Assembly: GCF_002104995.1 (NCBI RefSeq)
Contig: NW_024468255.1
Span: 744,001-808,000 of the forward strand
DNA length: 64,000 bases
Source: Linderina pennispora
Lineage: Eukaryota; Kickxellomycota; Kickxellomycetes; Kickxellales; Kickxellaceae
Direction: 5' to 3'
The notes below the pieces were generated by a model. It had not been told where the DNA came from. It worked only from the letters and a program-made list of their open reading frames with translations, and searched no databases. Made by a program: the position numbers and the translations under genes. This document shows positions 10,317 through 20,067 of the stretch, one piece after another; the stretch's first letter is position 1, and each line of letters starts with the position of its first letter.

Positions 10317-10820
10317 TCATGTGGACGCTCTGCCATCAGATAGTGTGCTGGCGTCTGAACTCCACTCGCCGAGCTCGCTGCGGAGCAACTCGGCCTCCCT
10401 GGCCATTTCCTCCGCACTCCTGGGCACGCGCTCGTCGTTGTCCACGCCCCTCACCCGCTTTCTCGAGCCCAGCTCATCGTAGATATCGTCGTTGTTTGCA
10501 AAGTCGGCCTTGCGCCGCGGCAGAATGTGCAGGTGGACGTGCGGCACCGACTGGCCTGCCTCCTTGCCGTCCTGGATCACGAGCGCCAGGCTGTCAGCCT
10601 TGTACACGCGCTCTACCAGCCTTGACACTCGCTGGCCCTGCTGGAACAGGTCAGTGACCTCGTCGGCAGAGAGATCGTTGAAGCGGGTGACAGGGCGGCG
10701 CGAAACCACCAGGACGTGTCCAGGCACCGCCGGCTTCAGGTTGACTAGCCCGTACGACAGCCGGGAGACCATGAACACCTGGGACTGCGGGATGATGAGC
10801 GGGCCAAAGCGGAACGACAT
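10317..10820 (-). CDS. HNT2: HIT-family dinucleoside polyphosphate hydrolase (FHIT/HNT2), left copy
   Basis: 167 residues. It starts MSFRFGPLIIPQSQVF, contains PAVPGHVLVVSRRPV and the catalytic histidine triad HVHLHILPRR near residues 96-105, and ends with the FHIT-type EEM..EAELLRSEL helix. Known: the fragile histidine triad branch cleaves Ap3A/Ap4A to AMP plus ADP or ATP, with the middle His of the triad as nucleophile. It is longer than human FHIT (147 aa) through a basic insert and a short Ser-rich tail. Compared with the right copy it has two replacements (A for T in ADSLALVIQDG, R for E in EEMAREAE), neither in the triad. The 139-bp spacer to the Y14 tail is also duplicated, so the copied piece may include its promoter. 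Confidence 0.9.
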   Translation of the reverse strand: MSFRFGPLIIPQSQVFMVSRLSYGLVNLKPAVPGHVLVVSRRPVTRFNDLSADEVTDLFQQGQRVSRLVERVYKADSLALVIQDGKEAGQSVPHVHLHILPRRKADFANNDDIYDELGSRKRVRGVDNDERVPRSAEEMAREAELLRSELGEWSSDASTLSDGRAST

Positions 10821-10959
10821 AGCGTGGAGAAAAAGAGGCTGTAGATGATTTCGTATGGCTTCTATTCGTATTCGTGCAGACAGCTAGCTCAGAAAAGACA
10901 CGCCATTTTGCCTGGCTGGTCAACAGTTATGCAACTTGGGCTCCTCAGATGAAACCAGT

Positions 10960-11163
10960 TTAGAACCCGCGATCCGGCGACAGCTCGCGTTGCCGGCTCT
11001 GCCGTGGATCCGGACGATACTCTTGCCGGGTCCTTCTGCGCGGGTGCCTGTCATGGACCCTGTCCTCCAATGTTCCCTCCTCTTCGTCACTCTCGCTATC
11101 CTTCATGGAAGCCTCACTGTCGGCATCCATACCCTTGAATGCAAAATCAACAGCTGAGAGCAA
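10960..11163 (-). pseudogene. Truncated Y14/RBM8A-like gene, 3' remnant
   Basis: The frame encodes the C-terminal ~65 residues of the Y14-like protein found complete at 40162-41085: VDFAF, then ADSEASMK, SDEEEGTLEDRVHD and the Arg/Asp tail ending SPDRGF. The rest of the RRM and the whole N-terminal region are missing. Only ~140 bp remain before the STT4 3' end. From 11125 to 11151 the DNA differs more from the full copy than the remainder does, although the peptide VDFAF is kept. It is probably untranslated because it lacks a normal start. Confidence 0.75.
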
Positions 11164-11305
11164 TCGTGTGCTTCAGATCTTGGCTACTGACGATGTCAAA
11201 AGCGAACTAAAGGAGCATATCCAACTTGCTTACAACCAGCCATTTACGACATGAGCAAAATAGAATGAAATCATAAAATACTATGGTCGAATATGTGGAG
11301 ATGGT

Positions 11306-14300
11306 CTAATAAGGGATTCCGTTAGTTGCCTTTTGGAACGAATCATACATGACTGTGCGCTTGTTCTCATACGAGTCGGCGATGCGGTCAGCCATGAACT
11401 GCGCAGCTTCGCGCTCCGTTTTGTCGAGCTGGAACCGGCCGCGCAATTTAGTCAATGTGCTCTCGCCCTTGAAGCACGGCAGCCCTGAATCAATCATCAG
11501 CGCGACGATCTGAATAATGGTCTCGGCATACGGCCTGCACGCCAAATACGCCTTAATGCACAGCTCGCAGAACAGCCGATACGGCTGCGCCTCGGCAGAC
11601 CCGCCCATGACCTGGATGTACTCCGTGGTGAGCTTGAACGGCGCAGACTCGAACGTGATGCCGCCTGGGGCAATATCAAGGATAAAGCCAAAGTCAATAT
11701 GCACGATATGGCCCTGGTCGTCAATCATGATATTGCCGTTGTGCCGGTCCTTGAACTGTAGCAGGTACGACAGCACCGAGTAAGCCGCCAGCGACTGCAC
11801 AAAGTTGCTGCGCGCCTGCTGGTACTGGATCGAGTCGACGCCATGGTACTTGATGGCAAAGTAGTCGCTCAGCGAATTGACCTTTTCGCGGCCCATCTGG
11901 TCGCGCGAGATCGAGTTCGGGATCACATCGATCACACCGCATCCAGGCGCGGTCGCCACGACACGGTACGGATACAGATACAGGTCGAGCCCGCACGAGG
12001 TGAAGATATTCTTGAACACCGCGATTAGCTGCAACGCAAGCACATCCTGCCGGCAGTCGTCGCCGACCTTGAAGATGGCTGACAGCCGAGTGATGACTTC
12101 GCTGCTGATGCGCTTCCCGCCCTTCTTGGCCGACTTGATGCTCTGCCGGTCATGGCCTGCTGCTGCTGCCGTGTTATGAGCAGCGACAGCAGCCGCCACA
12201 GCCTTGCCCTGGTTCGAGAACGAGTTGGAGACAAGCAGGCTAGCACTACGCTTCTGCACAATCGCAGCATCAGCGACAGCCATGGACTGTTTGGTGTGGA
12301 CGACCGCCAGGCTATGCGAGCGCCCAGACTCACGACTTGGCCGGCCCGTCACGCGCTCCGACAGCGTCGACGAGATGCCAATCAGATCCGGCGCGTCACT
12401 GATACCAGAGTTGCTGCGGTGCACGACCTCCTTTGCCTTGACAAGCTTGGACGACAGCGACTCCATGTCCAACTCGTGTTCGGCCGGAGAACCATCGTGA
12501 ATTTCATCTGTCTTGTCGTTGTCGTCGTCGCTGTTGTCGTCGCCCAAGTCAAGCTGATTGCCAAAGGGCTTGGACTCCTCAATCGGCGGCAGACGGTTAT
12601 TATCAGTGGCCTCCGCAATCGAGCTGGCGCTGGATGAGGTTTCAGGCGGCGTCACCGTAGCATCGGACTCCTTAAGCAGCTCCTGCACTTCATCACCGGC
12701 GTCCTGAGGCTTGCTGATAATGAAGGTGGCCATGAATGGCGCCTTGGCGTGGCTCTGCAGCGGACGGCCGCTATTGTAGTCAATGTCAACCACAGTGCCG
12801 TCCGGATTGCTGGGCAGGTAGACGCCGGGCTCGACCTTGATTTTACGCATTTCCTCGTCGATCTTGCGCTTCTTCTCGGGCTTGCTCTTCTTGATGAACG
12901 GCTTGAGCTTGCCAGAGATGCCTGTGACCTTGCCAAAGAAGTCAAACTCCTTCTCATAGTACCTGCGGTCCTCGCCGCTCAGCCCTCCGACGATAGTCTC
13001 GACAATGCGGTCCAGCGTGGGCTTCAGCGCATCTGGCACCTGCGACTCTTCATCCTTGTACATGTTTGCGTTCATGTTCCAGATGATCTGGTGGGCGAAG
13101 AGCTGCGAGATCTGCGCAGACGACACGATCGCGCGCTCAACGTACCCGGACTTGTCGTGGCGAAGGGCCTGCACCAGCTGGGGGATATAGAAGAAGGTGA
13201 TGTCGACAGGGAAGCACTCGAGCGCGCGCATAGAGTACTGCAGCGCCAATGGGTTGCGCGAATACGATGACGCAAGATACGAGGTCGACGTGATGGGCGG
13301 CACCGGGCTCCAGTACAGCAAAAACTTCTGCTCACGGAACGTCAGCAACCGGCCGAGATTGTTGAAAATCCCGGCAGCAAATGGCCCGCCCGCACTGCCA
13401 TTCGCAGCAAGGGTGTCCGCACCGCGCAGCTGCTCAATCAGCAATGGTAGCGCATCGGGCTCGTGGACCAGCTCGCCAGGGAACTTGCAGATCAGGCTCT
13501 TGAGCTCGCGACGCACGGCCGGGTTGGAGAACCGCTGGGTGAGCTGCACGGCCAGGCGCGGATCGGCAACCCAGGCGTCGACGACGAGGTTCTGCCAGCC
13601 AACATCAGTGAGAACCTTGTCGCGTGCAAACCGGGTGACGTCCGGTAGGTAGCCGATCCTCTGGTCAGTCGGATTGGCCCAAGTCGCCATGCGGCAAATC
13701 TCGTTCTCAATCAGCATCAGCAGCAGCGTCTGGTTGCGCTGCGCCCGCTGCTTCAGCTGCTCGCGCGGCACGCTCAGAATCATCTCGCGGTCGGCGTCGT
13801 CCTCAGTCAAAGATGTGACGCTGGTTGATTCAGACAGGGCTGCCGCGCTCATGCCAGCGAGCGGCGCCGGAGACTTGATGCTCGAATGGCGCTTGTGCAG
13901 GTGAAGGATGCTGTGGCCGCGCGAGTGTGAGGGTGCAGAGGATGCAGGTTGCAGGTTGCTTGTAGCACTGGCGTTGCCGCCGGAGCCGCTGACCAGGCTA
14001 CTGCTGGAGCCGCGCGTGGTCAGCCCAGTGCTCGGGCCGCTGCCATTAGCGTTCCAGGTCGCGCCCGCAGGCATCTGCGATGGCAGCGAGCGCAGGACCG
14101 GCGTGTCGCCCTTGATCGTATGGCGGGTGTCGATCAGGATCTGGATCTCGCGAGCCAGCGTCGCCTTGCTGCCGCTGAAGCTCCACCTTGGCGGCAACGC
14201 AAACCACCTGAAGGCCATGCGGTACAGCCCATCGCGCAGCTTGGACTCCAAGATGGCGCTGCTCTCGAAGCCAAGCTTGAGCATCTTGAAGCCCAAATGC

Positions 14301-17300
14301 ACAAGCATAAACAGCGGGCCGCGCGCCAACGCGTTGGTCGTGATGCGCTCGCAGTTTGCAAACGACGCCTGCAGGATGCGCAGGATGGCATTGACCACAT
14401 TGAAGTTGACCGACGGCAGGTGCTTGACCGAGTCGAAGCGCTGCAGCAGAAACTCTATCAGCAGCGTCTGCGGATTGAGCGACCGCGAAATGACCGCATA
14501 GCCGCGCGACCGCGCCGACTTGTCCGAGGGCGTATAGGACATCTTGGCGGCGAACGGGTTCTTGGGCTCGAAGCGGTGCGAGAATATGCCCAGGTGCTGC
14601 TGGATCAGCCATGTCCACGCAATGGTCAGCTCGACCATAATCAGGACCTCGGCGTCGGCGCGCTCGACTATCAGCGTCGTCCACATGTGCGTGGCCGCGC
14701 GCATCACGCTCTCCTCGAACAGCACCAGCGGCACCCACACCAGCAGCCGCGCCAGCTCGCGGTCGGCCTTGGCGTCAGCAACCACCTGGTGGGTGGCGTG
14801 CTGCAGGAGATCAATCACCTCGCGCAAGCCCGGGCCGCCCTCGGGCAATGGCATGCCCGGGTTCTCCTTGGCCGCAGCGTAGATTTCCGACAGCGCCTTC
14901 TTCAGCGCCAGCACGTCGCGGCCGTGGCCAATGTGTCCACGCAAGTAGTTGCGCAGGCCGAGGCGGTACGAGAATGCCGACGAGTTGGTGGCCAGGGCGC
15001 CCGCGTTGACCGAGACAGCAACGCCAAAGCGGATGTTGCTGCCGACCTCAATGGCCAGCGAGTGGCCAATGTGAGGTTCGTAGTCGAGGTTATCGTCGCA
15101 GGGCGTTGACAAGTAGACTTGCAGAAGAGTCTCCAACTCCAGCGGCGCCGCGCGTCCGACCATCTCGAGCCAGCGCTTGGCGCAGGCCGACATGCGGGCA
15201 AACAGCGTCTTGCGGTAAGTAATCGAGTCTGGCAGCTGCAGTGTGATGCCAAGGGTCTCGGACGTGAACCAGTAGACAGGCACAAACTGGTCGTCCTGCT
15301 CGGCCTTGCAGCTCTTCCACACCAGCTGCACCAGCTCCAGCAGAGTAAAGATCACAGCCTTGTCAAGCAGGGCCTGCGGGAATGCGCGCAGGATCTTTTC
15401 AGCAAAGTGCTGCGCCCACTTGCTGACCTGCTCCAGGTGGTGGCATGAGGCGACCATCAGCTCGCGTACCTGTGCCTTGACCACTGACGTAGCCCCGCTC
15501 TGGATGTGCCTGTCGACGGGCACGTCCTCAGCACTGACTGGCGGGCTGCTGGGCTGGTTACCTGCAAGCGACACTTCGACGGACCATCTGCGTGACGTCG
15601 TCTCGCGCACATACGCCAGAATGACCAGCTCAGCAATGCTCTCGACCTCCGGCAGCAGATTGGAGCTGGTGACGGCCGAATTGCTGAAATAGTGCAGCAC
15701 AGTCGCGCAGTTACCGGCGCGGGCGCGGGCCACCTCGACATGATACACGGCCAGCAAAAACACAGCCTGCGGGAAGCCGATGCTCCGCAGTAGCGCGCTG
15801 TTCTGCGGCGACACAATGGGCGTCAGCGCCTGCCGCAGCTGCGTCAGGCGGGCGTCGGAGAACTCGCGCTGCAGAATCGAGTTGTACTCGATCTCTGTCT
15901 CCAGATAGTTGATTGACGAGGGGTGCACCAGAATCGGCGACTTGCTGGCCAGGCTGGCAAAGATGCGGCCGTAGCTCTTCACATATGACCGCTCGGTGAC
16001 ATAGCCGCGGATCACCATGTGGAACCAAAAGTTCCGCCACAGCGAAATCTGCTCAGCCGTCGCCTCCTTGTCAATAGCGTAGCCGCGTGCCGACACCAGC
16101 GCATCGAGAATTGGCAAGAATGTCGATAGCGGCGTCACTGCCCGGCCCTTGAACTTGGCCGGTGATGCAAACTCAATACTGGCGTCGATGAAGGACTTCA
16201 GAACTTCGCAGAAGAAGCTCTCGATGATTTCCGCCCGGTCGCTCACGCGCCCCGCCAGATCAACCATGGTGTGAGTGACAGTGACATTGACGCTGTCGTC
16301 CGAGTCACGCGCAAACGACACGCGCTTGTGTGCCATGGTCACGACGTTGCCAAAGGTCTGCACGTCGGCAATGGCTGCCACGCTGGCCGAGCTCTCGATC
16401 ACCAGCGGCACCAGCTGCGCTGTGGCGGTGAATCGCGGCGCACAGACCATGCTGACCACCAGCGCTGTGATCTCCGCGTCCTGGTAAAGCAGCGCCAGCC
16501 GCGACAGCACCAGGATCACGTTGCGCGAAATCCGCAGCGTCCGCGCCGACACCTCGCTACCGGTGCGGCTGGCGGCCAGTGTGTTGATCAGCGTGTGGAT
16601 AGTCGAGATAATGCGCGGCTTGCTGGTGGCCAGACGCATGCATGCTGCTAGCGCCGAGGCTGCAGGCACGATCAAGTACTCCTCCTCGCTGTGCGAGCCA
16701 CCTGAAACTGCCAGATCACGCACTAGGCGCTCCGGCGGACTAGTGATGAAGCCGCTGACGGCCGCTAGGATCGAGTCGCGGCTTGACGGGAAGAACGACG
16801 CAATGGTGACCAGCACGCGGAAGCAGACCACCGTCAGGCTGGCCATGCGGTGCGCGTACTCGCTGCAGATGTGCTCTAGGATATTGCTCAGCAGGCCTGC
16901 GTCCAGCCTGCCCAGAAGCAGAGACACCAGCGTGCCTGCGTATAGCGTGCGGTACTCGATGCTCAGGTTGGTTGTCAGCGAGGGGCTGGGCTTGGCGCGC
17001 AGCTTCGCCTTGCCGTCTGGCTCCATCTCGTCGGCCCCGTCACTGGCTTGCATATGGCGCACCAGCGCCGTGCGCGTGTCCGTGTATGTCTGCAGACTGA
17101 TTGCCAGGAACCGCACATAGGCACTGCTGAGCTCCGGCTCGGTCTCAGCCGGCACCCCAAGGCCATCCTCCGAGTTGCAGCAATGGACGTCCAGCTGCGA
17201 GATCAGGTCCCACAGCTGGTGCGGGTTCTTGCCGTCAATCAGCTTGCCGTCAAGCAACCCGCACTCCACCAGCCGCACCGCAAGCCGCGACTCGAGCACC

Positions 17301-18046
17301 GCCCGGATCACCAGCAGGAACTGCGCCAGTACGTAGCTGCCCGACAGCCCGATGTCCTTCTGAAGGTACAGCGCGATTGTGCGTCGAGCCGCCGCGGTCG
17401 CCGCTGGGGTCGTGATCGCCTTGTGGATGTTCTCAATGACCGCCGGCTCCAGCAGCCGCTGCGACAGCGCATCTGCCCGCAGCACGTCCGACGACCGGTA
17501 CCTGAATGGCGACTTCTCCAGCGCCTCCATCGCGCCCAGCAACGCCGGTAGCGCAAACGTCACAATGCGGTCCTGCTCATGGGACTCGAGAATTCCCACC
17601 AGGTCGCCCAGCAGCGCCCAGATACGCCCCAGGATGGCATCGGCTGTCTCAGGCGCCTGCACCGCGCACGCCAGCAGCCGGCCGATAAAGCGTTCCAGGA
17701 ACCAGTGCTCGGCGTGGTATCCGCCGACGCCGAAAGCCGACGAGTTGTACGAGTACTGGGGCAGTGCGCTGACGAAATCCAGAACTCGGCCCAGGAGTGA
17801 CGTGCGGACGATCGCTGAACTAGTCGTGCTGAGCAGCTTGGCCAGGGCTAGAATCCCGTTCTCGTGCCGCTTCGTCACCACCACGCGGAGCGCCTGCTCT
17901 GAGTGCTGCGAGGGCAGCGGTGGGCACTGCGCCAGCACCTTTTGCACTGCCGGGTCGGTGCTACTTGTATCCGCGGGCCTGCATGTCGCTGCAAGCACAG
18001 TCGACAGCTCTTCGAGAATGAGCGAATGCAAGTCAAAGCTATCCAT
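11306..18046 (-). CDS. STT4: Phosphatidylinositol 4-kinase III alpha
   Basis: A single-exon frame of 2246 residues (yeast Stt4 1900, human PI4KA about 2100). The long alpha-helical N-terminal part is followed by the PIK/helical region (about 1500-1750) and a C-terminal PI3/4-kinase domain. Visible motifs are DDCRQDVLALQLI, the catalytic loop DRHNGNIMI near residue 2104, the Mg-binding HIDFGFILD near 2119, and the PI4K-type end ...TNGIPY. A Ser/Thr-rich low-complexity stretch near 1330-1400 and an acidic insert before the kinase domain (about 1800-1850) look like fungal additions. Known: Stt4 makes PtdIns4P at the plasma membrane with Efr3/Ypp1, feeding Pkc1/MAPK signalling and actin organisation. 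It is divergent from COQ9, with starts 296 bp apart. Confidence 0.94.
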   Translation of the reverse strand: MDSFDLHSLILEELSTVLAATCRPADTSSTDPAVQKVLAQCPPLPSQHSEQALRVVVTKRHENGILALAKLLSTTSSAIVRTSLLGRVLDFVSALPQYSYNSSAFGVGGYHAEHWFLERFIGRLLACAVQAPETADAILGRIWALLGDLVGILESHEQDRIVTFALPALLGAMEALEKSPFRYRSSDVLRADALSQRLLEPAVIENIHKAITTPAATAAARRTIALYLQKDIGLSGSYVLAQFLLVIRAVLESRLAVRLVECGLLDGKLIDGKNPHQLWDLISQLDVHCCNSEDGLGVPAETEPELSSAYVRFLAISLQTYTDTRTALVRHMQASDGADEMEPDGKAKLRAKPSPSLTTNLSIEYRTLYAGTLVSLLLGRLDAGLLSNILEHICSEYAHRMASLTVVCFRVLVTIASFFPSSRDSILAAVSGFITSPPERLVRDLAVSGGSHSEEEYLIVPAASALAACMRLATSKPRIISTIHTLINTLAASRTGSEVSARTLRISRNVILVLSRLALLYQDAEITALVVSMVCAPRFTATAQLVPLVIESSASVAAIADVQTFGNVVTMAHKRVSFARDSDDSVNVTVTHTMVDLAGRVSDRAEIIESFFCEVLKSFIDASIEFASPAKFKGRAVTPLSTFLPILDALVSARGYAIDKEATAEQISLWRNFWFHMVIRGYVTERSYVKSYGRIFASLASKSPILVHPSSINYLETEIEYNSILQREFSDARLTQLRQALTPIVSPQNSALLRSIGFPQAVFLLAVYHVEVARARAGNCATVLHYFSNSAVTSSNLLPEVESIAELVILAYVRETTSRRWSVEVSLAGNQPSSPPVSAEDVPVDRHIQSGATSVVKAQVRELMVASCHHLEQVSKWAQHFAEKILRAFPQALLDKAVIFTLLELVQLVWKSCKAEQDDQFVPVYWFTSETLGITLQLPDSITYRKTLFARMSACAKRWLEMVGRAAPLELETLLQVYLSTPCDDNLDYEPHIGHSLAIEVGSNIRFGVAVSVNAGALATNSSAFSYRLGLRNYLRGHIGHGRDVLALKKALSEIYAAAKENPGMPLPEGGPGLREVIDLLQHATHQVVADAKADRELARLLVWVPLVLFEESVMRAATHMWTTLIVERADAEVLIMVELTIAWTWLIQQHLGIFSHRFEPKNPFAAKMSYTPSDKSARSRGYAVISRSLNPQTLLIEFLLQRFDSVKHLPSVNFNVVNAILRILQASFANCERITTNALARGPLFMLVHLGFKMLKLGFESSAILESKLRDGLYRMAFRWFALPPRWSFSGSKATLAREIQILIDTRHTIKGDTPVLRSLPSQMPAGATWNANGSGPSTGLTTRGSSSSLVSGSGGNASATSNLQPASSAPSHSRGHSILHLHKRHSSIKSPAPLAGMSAAALSESTSVTSLTEDDADREMILSVPREQLKQRAQRNQTLLLMLIENEICRMATWANPTDQRIGYLPDVTRFARDKVLTDVGWQNLVVDAWVADPRLAVQLTQRFSNPAVRRELKSLICKFPGELVHEPDALPLLIEQLRGADTLAANGSAGGPFAAGIFNNLGRLLTFREQKFLLYWSPVPPITSTSYLASSYSRNPLALQYSMRALECFPVDITFFYIPQLVQALRHDKSGYVERAIVSSAQISQLFAHQIIWNMNANMYKDEESQVPDALKPTLDRIVETIVGGLSGEDRRYYEKEFDFFGKVTGISGKLKPFIKKSKPEKKRKIDEEMRKIKVEPGVYLPSNPDGTVVDIDYNSGRPLQSHAKAPFMATFIISKPQDAGDEVQELLKESDATVTPPETSSSASSIAEATDNNRLPPIEESKPFGNQLDLGDDNSDDDNDKTDEIHDGSPAEHELDMESLSSKLVKAKEVVHRSNSGISDAPDLIGISSTLSERVTGRPSRESGRSHSLAVVHTKQSMAVADAAIVQKRSASLLVSNSFSNQGKAVAAAVAAHNTAAAAGHDRQSIKSAKKGGKRISSEVITRLSAIFKVGDDCRQDVLALQLIAVFKNIFTSCGLDLYLYPYRVVATAPGCGVIDVIPNSISRDQMGREKVNSLSDYFAIKYHGVDSIQYQQARSNFVQSLAAYSVLSYLLQFKDRHNGNIMIDDQGHIVHIDFGFILDIAPGGITFESAPFKLTTEYIQVMGGSAEAQPYRLFCELCIKAYLACRPYAETIIQIVALMIDSGLPCFKGESTLTKLRGRFQLDKTEREAAQFMADRIADSYENKRTVMYDSFQKATNGIPY

Positions 18047-18342
18047 TCGTTCGCGGGTATTGTTTTTCAGACTGAATTAGAATGGGGGAGCGAAATACTA
18101 TGTGGAGAAAGAATACACCGAAATGTGCTGAGCGGAGACGGAAAAAGTTGCTGGTGCGGAGAACTGGAAGCCCAGGTGCGGCTGATGCCATGGCTTTTTC
18201 CCCTCTCTCGCGCTGCGAACCCATTTCCCCGTGAGCGTCCAAGCATGCCCGAAAAAAAACTACACAGGATTTGCGCGCTTCTGCGTTTGTTGATTGTTTT
18301 CGCTTTCCTGGATATTGTCCCCTACCCTTCCCCTTGCCAGCA
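18047..18342. promoter_or_regulatory. Shared divergent promoter region of STT4 and COQ9
   Basis: 296 bp separate the two start codons, so both promoters must lie here or overlap the 5' ends. There is a pyrimidine-rich stretch just before the COQ9 ATG. No specific factor site can be supported. Confidence 0.45.
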
Positions 18343-19044
18343 ATGAACAGCACTCTCCTGCGCCGGGTCGCTGCACGCGCACCCCTGCGCCGGCTCTACA
18401 CTACGCCCTCCAACCACAACCTCGAGATCCTTGACCACGCGCTGACCAAGGTCAACGAGCTCGGGTGGACCCGCGCCTCCGTCATCGCCGCCTGCCAGGA
18501 CCTGGGCTACTCGTCCATGGCCCACGGTGTCTCCGAGTCAGGCGGGCTCGGCCTGGTCCGCCACTTCATGGACCGTGCGCTGGACGAAACCACCATTGAG
18601 GTCGACGACCAGCTGCACGAGTTCGATAGCACCAACGACAAGCTGCGGTTTATCTGCATTACGCGTCTGCGCCAGACCCTGCCGTACGCAAACCGCTGGC
18701 ATGAGGCTGCGGCGCTGCTGGCGCAGCCGCAGAACGTGCCCACCGCGATTGACCAGATGGGCAAGCTGGCGAGTCGCATCTGGTATTTGGCTGGCGACCA
18801 GAGCGTCAGGCTAGACTGGTATGCGAAGCGGTCTGCCTTGGCTGCCGCCTATGTGGCCACGGAGATGTACATGTGCGAGGATAAGTCTCCCGACCACGCC
18901 CACACATGGCGCTTCCTGAACAGGCGCATTGAGGAGATGGGCAAGGCCGACAAGCTCTCCCAGGGTGTGGCCGCCTACGGCACGCAGTTTGGCCGCAACC
19001 TCTACAACATCCTGGCATCGCGTGGCTTCGTCCCGCACCAGTAG
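18343..19044 (+). CDS. COQ9: Ubiquinone biosynthesis protein COQ9
   Basis: 233 residues from the ATG at 18343. An upstream in-frame start would add a non-conserved hydrophobic run, whereas this ATG gives a clean mitochondrial presequence (MNSTLLRRVAARAPLRRLY). The COQ9 domain is clear: DWYAKRSALAAAYVATEMYM followed by the SPDHAHTWRFLNRRI block near the end. Known: Coq9 is a TetR-fold lipid-binding protein of the mitochondrial matrix face. It presents the quinone intermediate to Coq7 and stabilises the CoQ synthome. Its 3' end is 64 bp from the convergent NDFIP-like gene. Confidence 0.9.
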   Translation: MNSTLLRRVAARAPLRRLYTTPSNHNLEILDHALTKVNELGWTRASVIAACQDLGYSSMAHGVSESGGLGLVRHFMDRALDETTIEVDDQLHEFDSTNDKLRFICITRLRQTLPYANRWHEAAALLAQPQNVPTAIDQMGKLASRIWYLAGDQSVRLDWYAKRSALAAAYVATEMYMCEDKSPDHAHTWRFLNRRIEEMGKADKLSQGVAAYGTQFGRNLYNILASRGFVPHQ

Positions 19045-19108
19045 ACTTGAAGAACCGTGAATACATTGGGGATTTTTTTCAACATGAAAAGTACATGCAA
19101 GACAAGGC

Positions 19109-20067
19109 CTAGACGTTCATCTCGGGCGAGCTCTCGATAATTGCCTGCAGCCGCCGGATCCGGACATAGTCGAACACCGACTTTAGGAATATCGCTGAGC
19201 CGACAACCATCAAAAGGTACGCAAAGTATGCGTTGTCCAGCGGTGAGTCCATGTCGTACTGCCCGTCTTCGCCGCCCTGCCCCGGATGGCCCTGCGGCGG
19301 CGCGTTCGGCACGTCGTCGAATAGGTTTTCGCCCAGGTGCGTGCGGATGTAGAACCCAAAGTTGAAAAATGTAATCCCAAGGCCCGCCAGCGACCCGTTC
19401 TTGGCAGCATGTGATGTGTGCAGCAGGAACGTCAGCATGTAGCCGACAATCTGGAACGCCGTCGACACCACAAGGTTCACCACAAACACGCCCACCGAGC
19501 CCACAGGCAGGCCCTCTATCAGCAGCTCCTCCTCGTCGCCCACCGAAATCACCGCCGGCTCAAAGTACGGGGGTGCGCCGTCCGACTGCGGGCCGTAAAT
19601 GTCTTGGTACGTCTACAATTGTGGAGGGGTGTTTCAGAATACCTTCGTGCAGGATTTCCTCCACTCCCCAAAACAAAACAACACCCCTGTGCTTATTTGC
19701 CCCCTATACTTACCGGTAGTGGCTCGTCGGGCACCTTGTCGTCATAGCCCAAGTACACGTCGGGCTTGGCCGCCATGTTTGAAAATACTCCGTCTGTCGA
19801 CGTCGGCATCACTGCAGTCGCCGACGATGCCTGCTGTGCCGAGGCGCTGCCGGCGCTGTTGCCGCCTGCCGCTTCTCTGTCGTGGCCATCGTCGCTGACA
19901 TCATCATCGCCGTCCATGGCTGAGGGAACCACATTGGCCTGCATGTCCCGCGTCAGGTGCTGGCCGTCCGAGTCGCTGTCGTACACCGCCATGCTTGAGT
20001 CCCCGTTATCCTGCAGCTCATACTCGTCCAGCTGCTCAAGAATCTTGTACGAACGCTCCTTAACCAT
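19109..20067 (-). CDS. BSD2: NDFIP/BSD2-type membrane adaptor for Nedd4/Rsp5 ubiquitin ligases (two exons)
   Basis: Exon 1 is 20067-19714 (118 codons, starts MVKERSYKILEQLDEYEL). The intron is 19713-19613 (GTAAGT...TTGTAG, 101 bp) and exon 2 is 19612-19109, for 285 residues in all. The N-terminal half is acidic and hydrophilic. It is followed by the APPYFEPAV region and three hydrophobic segments (starting VGVFVVNLVVSTAFQIVGYM, then LGITFFNFGFYI, then the last near YFAYLLMVVGSAIFL). Known: NDFIP1/2 and yeast Bsd2 are Golgi/endosomal three-span adaptors that bring HECT ligases to membrane cargo, including metal transporters. The canonical PPxY is not seen; APPY is a variant. Phase 0 on both exon edges. 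Confidence 0.82.

Larger units (their letters stand above)
8161..11150 (-). repeat. Left arm of a ~3-kb inverted segmental duplication
   Basis: The reverse complement of this stretch matches about 40890-43891 almost base for base over about 2.96 kb. It includes two intact genes, the decayed gene beyond them and the intergenic spacers. The HIT proteins of the two arms differ at 2 of 167 residues; the AIM32-like proteins show 2 differences that I could see. Differences include short homopolymer changes (12 A here versus 9 T in the other arm). At the Y14 edge (11125-11150) the match becomes clearly looser. At the other edge it ends near 8161 in a shared CAAT/ATTG. Confidence 0.93.

Noticed and set aside
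13949-15109. 386-codon plus-strand open frame inside STT4
   Set aside because: Antisense shadow of the GC-rich STT4 coding strand; Arg/Gln-rich with no domain, and the opposite strand encodes an unmistakable kinase.
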